Below, in pieces: positions 58,801 to 64,000 of a stretch of 64,000 nucleotides of DNA; the first letter of the stretch is position 1, and every line of letters begins with the position of its first letter. The position numbers and the translations under genes were made by a program. The DNA is taken from NCBI RefSeq assembly GCF_932526225.1, contig NC_064035.1:7129501-7193500 (forward strand), written 5' to 3'. Source of the DNA: Nematostella vectensis (Eukaryota; Cnidaria; Anthozoa; Actiniaria; Edwardsiidae). The notes beneath the pieces are model-generated. The model had not been told where the DNA came from, ran no database searches, and saw nothing but the letters and a program-made list of their open reading frames with translations.

Positions 58801-61800
58801 TCACACCTCATCTTCACACCTCCTCATCCTCACACCTCCTCATCCTCAAACCTCCTCATCCACACACTTCCTCATTCTTACACCTCATTCCCACACTTTA
58901 TTATCACACCTCATTCTCACTCCTCATCCTCACACCTCATTCTCACATCTCATCCTCACACCTCCTCGTCCTCACACCTCATCCTCACATCTCCTCACCC
59001 TCACACCTCCTCACCCTCACACCTCCTCATCCTCACACCTCCTCATCCTCACACCTCCTCATCCTCACACCTTCTCATCCTCACACCTCCTCCTCATCCA
59101 CACACCTCCTCATCCTCACACCTTCTCATCCTCAAACCTCCTCATCCTCACACCTCCTAATCCTCACACCTTCTCATCCTCACACCTCATCATCCTCACA
59201 CCTAATTCTTACACCTTCTCATCCTCACACCTCATCTTCACACCTCCTCATCCTCACACCTCCTCATCCTCACACCTCCTCATCCTCACACCTTCTCATC
59301 CTCACACCTCATCATCCACACACTTCCTCATTCTTACACCTCATTCCCACACTTTATTATCACACCTCATTCTCACTCCTCATCCTCACACCTCATTCTC
59401 ACATCTCATCCTCACACCTCCTCGTCCTCACACCTCATCCTCACACCTCCTCACCCTCACACCTCCTCACCCTCACACCTCCTCACCCTCACACCTCCTC
59501 ATCCTCACACCTCCTCATCCTCACACCTCCTCATCCTCACACCTCCTCATCCTCACACCTTCTCATCCTCACACCTCCTCCTCATCCACACACCTCCTCA
59601 TCCTCACACCTTCTCATCCTCACACCTCCTCATCCTCACACCTCCTTATCCTCACACCTTCTCATCCTCACACCTCATCATCCTCACACCTAATTCTTAC
59701 ACCTTCTCATCCTCACACCTCATCTTCACACCTCCTCATCCTCACACCTCCTCATCCTCAAACCTCCTCATCCACACACTTCCTCATTCTTACACCTCAT
59801 TCCCACACTTTATTATCACACCTCATTCTCACTCCTCATCCTCACACCTCATTCTCACATCTCATCCTCACACCTCCTCGTCCTCACACCTCATCCTCAC
59901 ATCTCCTCACCCTCACACCTCCTCACCCTCACACCTCCTCATCCTCACACCTCCTCATCCTCACACCTCCTCATCCTCACACCTTCTCATCCTCACACCT
60001 CCTCCTCATCCACACACCTCCTCATCCTCACACCTTCTCATCCTCAAACCTCCTCATCCTCACACCTCCTAATCCTCACACCTTCTCATCCTCACACCTC
60101 ATCATCCTCACACCTAATTCTTACACCTTCTCATCCTCACACCTCATCTTCACACCTCCTCATCCTCACACCTCCTCATCCTCAAACCTCCTCATCCTAA
60201 CACCTTCTCATCCTCACACCTCATCATCCTCACACCTCATCTTCACACCTCCTCATCCACACACCTCCTCATCCTCACACCTTATCCTCACAACTCCTCA
60301 TCCTCACACCTCCTCATCCTCACACCTCATCATCCACACACTTCCTTATTCTTACACCTCATTCCCACACTTTATCATCACACCTCATTCTCACTCCTCG
60401 TCCACACACCTCCTCATCCTCACACCTTATCCTCATAACTCCTCATCCTCACACCTCCTCATCCTCACACCTCATCCACACACCTCCTAATCCTCACACC
60501 TTCTCATCCTCACACCTCATCATCCTCACACTTTCTCATCCTCACACCTCATCATCCTCACACCTCATCTTCACACCTCCTCATCCTCACACCTCCTCAT
60601 CCTCACGCCTTCTCATCCTCACACCTCCTCATCCTCAAACTTCCTCATCCTCACACCTCCTCATCCTAACACCTTCTCATCCTCACACCTCATCATCCTC
60701 ACACCTCATCTTCACACCTCCTCATCCTCACACCTCCTCCTCCTCATCCTCACACCTCCTCATCCTCACACCTCATCCACACACTTCCTCATTCTTACAC
60801 CTCCTCATTCCCACACCTTATAAACACACCTCATTCTCACTCCTCATCCCCACACCTTATCATCACACCTCATTCTCACATCTCATCCTCACACCTCCTT
60901 GTCCCAACACCTTTTCACTCTCCCCAACTCTCCTCATCTTTTTTAACCTCCCCCATCTCCTACTGTCTGATTGCATGATACACAAAAACATGGAAATACT
61001 GAAGTGACATTTATTTAGTTTTTATTTCATTGAGAATTAGAAAATAGAGAGTTAAGAGAAAATAGATTTAAGTATCGAAAATGTACTTTGATATTTCATT
61101 AATATTTACAGCAGTGTGGAATACACCAAAAGTACTTGTTATGATAATTATGATAATTCAAATGTAGCTTGAATAATGCATAGCTTTGAGTCTTCAGGAC
61201 AATGTTGGTACATCAGCAACTGAGGCCGACATGTCTTTTCTGAAACAGTTTTGAATGAGATTAGGATTAGATAACAGAACCAGCTCATGAACATTGGACA
61301 AATAAAAAATGTTTGCTTGGTAGAAGTGATTTTATAGTGGGACAATTTTATAGTAGGACGATTTAGAAATTAGGAAAAATTTCATTTATCTGATACATGT
61401 TAAGGGAATGTTTCTCTCTCAAGTGAAAACATTTTTAATTTCTGACGGCTTGACAACTTAATTTATCTGATACAAGTTTAGGTTTATCTTTTTACAAATC
61501 TAGATATTAAATCAAGTGTAAATGTCTATTTTTATGGTTAAGGAAGACATATTAAAAAAAAAGCTTGCCCTACACATGATGCATTGCTTTAGTATTATTA
61601 TTTTACTCCAAATAGGAAATTTATCAAGTTTTGATTATACGACAACAATACAATACAGTCTGGAAATAATCCTTGTAAGTCCCTCACCCTTTCCCCTTTA
61701 TATATACAAACAACTATTATCCTACTGTTATACATAGCTGTCAAATCAACTTAGAAAAAATCTTGTGAAATCCGGTTAAATACAGTAAATATGTGAAATA

Positions 61801-63222
61801 ACCCAAGATAGTCAGTGGCGGGTGCATACAGAGAATGTATGAGCATTGTCACAAAAAAATAGGCTTGTAATGAGGTCAAGAATTTGTGACACCAGCCTAA
61901 TGCGGGTGAGTTGACAGCTATGATTATAGCATAACTAAGACTTACCAGTTCATTTGGGCAGACATCTTCAGCTTTTCTCTTGATTCCAGTGCGAACCTGT
62001 GATGAATCCATTGAGACAAAGGGTGTTCCTTGAACTCTCTCACAATTATTGATAGCACCTTGGCTAAAACTGGGTAAAACAAAACAAAAATGATTAAAAG
62101 ATTTTAAAAAATATCAAATAGAAGAACCTGTGTGCCATGTTGTATCTAAGAAGGTTCATTTGCTTCAATAATCTTTATTTACTGAAGTTAAGGTTATATG
62201 CAAAATTCTTTAGACAGTATAGGAGCATGGCTGTCAACCCAACTTGGACAGAAATCTTAAATATGTGGAAAAAAGCCCAAGAGAGCCAATGCAGGTGAAT
62301 ACAGAGAATGTATGAACATTCTCACAAAAACTAGGCTGAGATGAGGTCCAAAATCTTGTGACACTCGCCTAATGCAAGAAATTGACAGCTATGTATGAGT
62401 TAATTTTGAGGACTTAGAATGACACGGATTTTAAAATCACACCTGTATTTTACACTTATTTATAAAAAAAATTGCTGTCAGTGCAAATGGCAAATAGTGA
62501 TTCCCAAATAGTAATTGTATTAACAAAATGATAGCTATGCATCTCTATAAATTTCACCAAATGCAGAAAAAAAAACATGCTTAGACTGTAAAATTTTCAA
62601 ACCAAGGTCAATAATATTTGTTTTATTCATCAGAGTTTATTCCTACATTTACTTAGGATATTTCAGAGATGCCCAACTCTCCCACATTTTGCAGGCGACT
62701 ATACTTATTTTAGCCTGATCTTAGAAGCCATGCCCAAAATGGATATTTCTGATAACTTTTAAAAATATGGAGGAGGAGGGAGGGGGGTGGGGAGGCACAT
62801 ACCTCCAGTGCCCCACCCCTGCTGCGGCCCTGTTAAACCAGCATAATTAATCTCATCAAGTGTCAGATTCAAAATTAACCTCAAACCGCGAGTTATCACA
62901 CAAAAAAACACCGAGAGTTGAATAACTGTCAATCTGGGAACCATATAAGTAGTCTTCATTCTAGAGAGATGATGTTTAGCTAGATTTTTAACGAGAATTG
63001 GCAGGAAACGAAATAATTCGAGAAGTGTTATTCAAGCTGGTGACAAGCGAACCGTGTTCGCGAATGTGAGCTGCACGGAAAATGTGCTTCTTAAAAATGC
63101 AAAATGCTCTAATGCAAAACAAAGCAATTGCTAAATAACCTTTGTGGTGGTGGCTTTCTGGTTAGCTGTTGCTGTAACGATGCGAATTTGGCGTTGAGAG
63201 CGCTGTATTGCCAAGGCTCCAT
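52849..63222 (-). CDS. BANP: BANP/SMAR1-type BEN-domain transcription factor
   Basis: Exons: 63222-63140, 62063-61946, 57309-57223, 56595-56458, 56185-56066, 55567-55378, 54802-54557 and 53270-52849. They give 468 codons with all phases matching. Residues 45-70 carry GIKRKAEDVCPNEL, a likely nuclear signal. Exon 4 is a coiled coil (QKKLEEIEKVLHALGNKV). Exons 6-8 encode the conserved core: TTFPLIIASEDKCSSTEATV, then IGPVSLIRGCWLGDRADPRS, and the BEN domain LALNLMDALFTREEMAASNV through LDPVKIKAIQAHVNFKFP to PRIDSKCRAQRRQIREQ. The tail holds a RKRGRPY AT-hook-like motif. Human BANP binds unmethylated CGCG motifs in CpG-island promoters and opens chromatin there. The match is strongest at IDSKCR. 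Donors of exons 1 (GTTATT) and 5 (GTGCCC) are weak. Intron 2 holds the 3-kb CT minisatellite. Confidence 0.88.
53301..53552. mobile_element. MITE, TACACCTATTT family, copy 2
   Basis: Ends TACACCTATG and AAATAGGTGTA, with the same sub-terminal GGTTGTCAGTGCAAATGGC and TGACAACCTTTATTG as the copy at 35434. It lies in BANP intron 7, 31 bp beyond exon 8. A fragment of the family is near 62450-62515. Confidence 0.8.
55030..55400 (-). repeat. Tandem array of the BANP exon 6 donor
   Basis: On the minus strand the exon 6 end and donor (AACGTCACGCTAGACG|GTAATGCAAT) recurs at 60-68-bp spacing: near 55308-55331, 55249-55270, 55180-55200, 55113-55135 and a decayed one near 55040-55065. CCACAGATGTCTCAAAATAA-like words lie between. 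Confidence 0.88.
57600..60960 (+). repeat. CT/CA-rich 16-bp minisatellite with higher-order units
   Basis: The dominant unit is CACACCTCCTCATCCT (16 bp), with variants (TTCTCATCCT, CATCATCCT). 57600-57850 is irregular (CCCTTACCCC); the regular array runs from about 57885 to 60900. A divergent marker block (CACACTTCCTCATTCTTACA) recurs near 58405, 58861, 59319 and 59771. Alternate copies are the closest match, so a roughly 912-bp segment is duplicated. G is almost absent. The 894-codon open frame is a by-product. It lies in BANP intron 2. Confidence 0.95.
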
Positions 63223-63716
63223 TAGACGAACGGTCCCGTCACGAACGATCACGTTTCCCGAATGAACCGCAAAACGTTGCCTAAAACGATGTAGACACGA
63301 TGGCGACGCGGAACAATCTCCGGAGAATATTCGGATAAAGTTCGGAATATTGTCGTAGATGAATAGCCATATTCTATCTTTTATTTTTATTTTCTCCTGT
63401 CTTAGCCTGGATAAATTTATTTCCCATTTTCTTAATCTGAGGCTGGGAATTAAATTATACTAGAGTCAGCACTTCCTATACACTTTCTACGGTCTTGCTG
63501 AAAAATTCGAACCTCTTCCGGTGACGTCGAAATGAGTCCACTGCATCAGCTGCCAAATGGACCACGTGACCTGTCTGCTTCGCCAGACAGATCTAGACGG
63601 CAAAGCGACTTCATTTCATAGCACGAACTGCCTTCGCTCTGTTACCGCCGTTTGTGACCTGTTTTGACGAATTCTTTATTTTTTTAGCTAGTCAAGTATA
63701 TACAGAATATCTCAAC
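63223..63716. promoter_or_regulatory. Divergent promoter region BANP / secreted-protein gene
   Basis: 494 bp between two opposed start codons, GC-richer than its surroundings, with CGATGGCGACGCGG and CGGTCCCGTCACGAACGA stretches. Both promoters likely lie here. Confidence 0.55.
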
Positions 63717-64000
63717 ATGGGTGCAAGGCTTATTTTGTGTCTTGTAGTGTTTTTAGGAGCGGCTTTCGTCACGGGTAAGTAAGTAAATAACTACAAGCTT
63801 CGAATCGATTTTTTGCGGACGCGCTTGTATTTTTACCTCAAATCATCGTCCATTGTCGGCAACCGTCGACCCGTTTCTTTTTCCAAATACCGGTAAATAT
63901 ACGAACGTATTGCGTGTGAAAAGCATGTAGTCTCTGCCGTATGGTCTCTGCTTTTTGCGCTCCATTCAATGGTCACATTTTGTAACTCCATTTTCAATGT
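63717..64000 (+). CDS. First coding exon of a secreted or membrane protein (truncated by window)
   Basis: ATG at 63717 opens a 19-residue signal peptide (MGARLILCLVVFLGAAFVT). A consensus donor ACGG|GTAAGT closes the exon at 63774 in phase 1. The remaining 226 bases are intron as far as can be seen. The short basic n-region, hydrophobic core and AFVT cleavage zone support secretion. The mature protein lies outside the window, so no function can be given. Confidence 0.65.

Noticed and set aside
57806-60490. An 894-codon reading frame rich in His, Ser, Thr, Pro and Leu
   Set aside because: It is the translation of a 16-bp CT/CA minisatellite in a BANP intron.

Overview
The window reads as nuclear DNA of a cnidarian, most likely an anthozoan sea anemone such as Nematostella. 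Genes have many short exons with GT-AG introns, the orthologues are metazoan (ATXN7L3, CFAP410, a synaptotagmin, ARMC8, BANP), and there is one intronless Toll-like receptor of the multiple-cysteine-cluster type. AT-rich spacers are full of MITEs, G/C homopolymers and minisatellites. The species assignment is inference; protein families were recognised by eye from reassembled exons.

Layout. 1-908 (-) holds the 5' part of a SAM-domain gene, head to head with a transposase-like gene at 1019-4779 (+) that carries one frameshift and one in-frame stop. 5415-6137 (-) is an intronless Myb/SANT-like protein of the kind carried by Harbinger transposons. 8939-17039 (-) is ATXN7L3 (12 coding exons), sharing a 0.5-kb bidirectional promoter region with CFAP410 (17508-21785, +, 10 coding exons). 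22247-25718 (-) is a complete five-exon synaptotagmin-like gene. After 4.4 kb with no recognisable gene, ARMC8 (30119-51624, +, 19 coding exons) fills 21.5 kb. Its largest intron contains the antisense Toll-like receptor (43315-46221). BANP (52849-63222, -, 8 coding exons) follows, tail to tail with ARMC8, and a secreted or membrane protein starts at 63717 (+).

The exon chains of ATXN7L3, CFAP410, synaptotagmin, ARMC8 and BANP were each joined so that every splice phase matches and the total is a whole number of codons (313, 301, 370, 654 and 467 residues). That agreement is the main support for the models. The genes work in unrelated processes: SAGA deubiquitination, cilia, membrane trafficking, the CTLH ubiquitin ligase, innate sensing and CGCG-motif transcription control.

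The most unusual feature is a recurring pattern. Several exon-intron junctions have been tandemly amplified into the neighbouring intron, so that introns carry arrays of decoy splice sites: the BANP exon 6 donor, the ARMC8 exon 8 acceptor, and the ARMC8 exon 9, 13 and perhaps 18 donors. Two 3-kb minisatellites (a 36-bp unit at 47.2-50.1 kb and a 16-bp CT-rich unit at 57.8-60.9 kb) create long spurious reading frames. Non-autonomous DNA transposons with clear target duplications are frequent.
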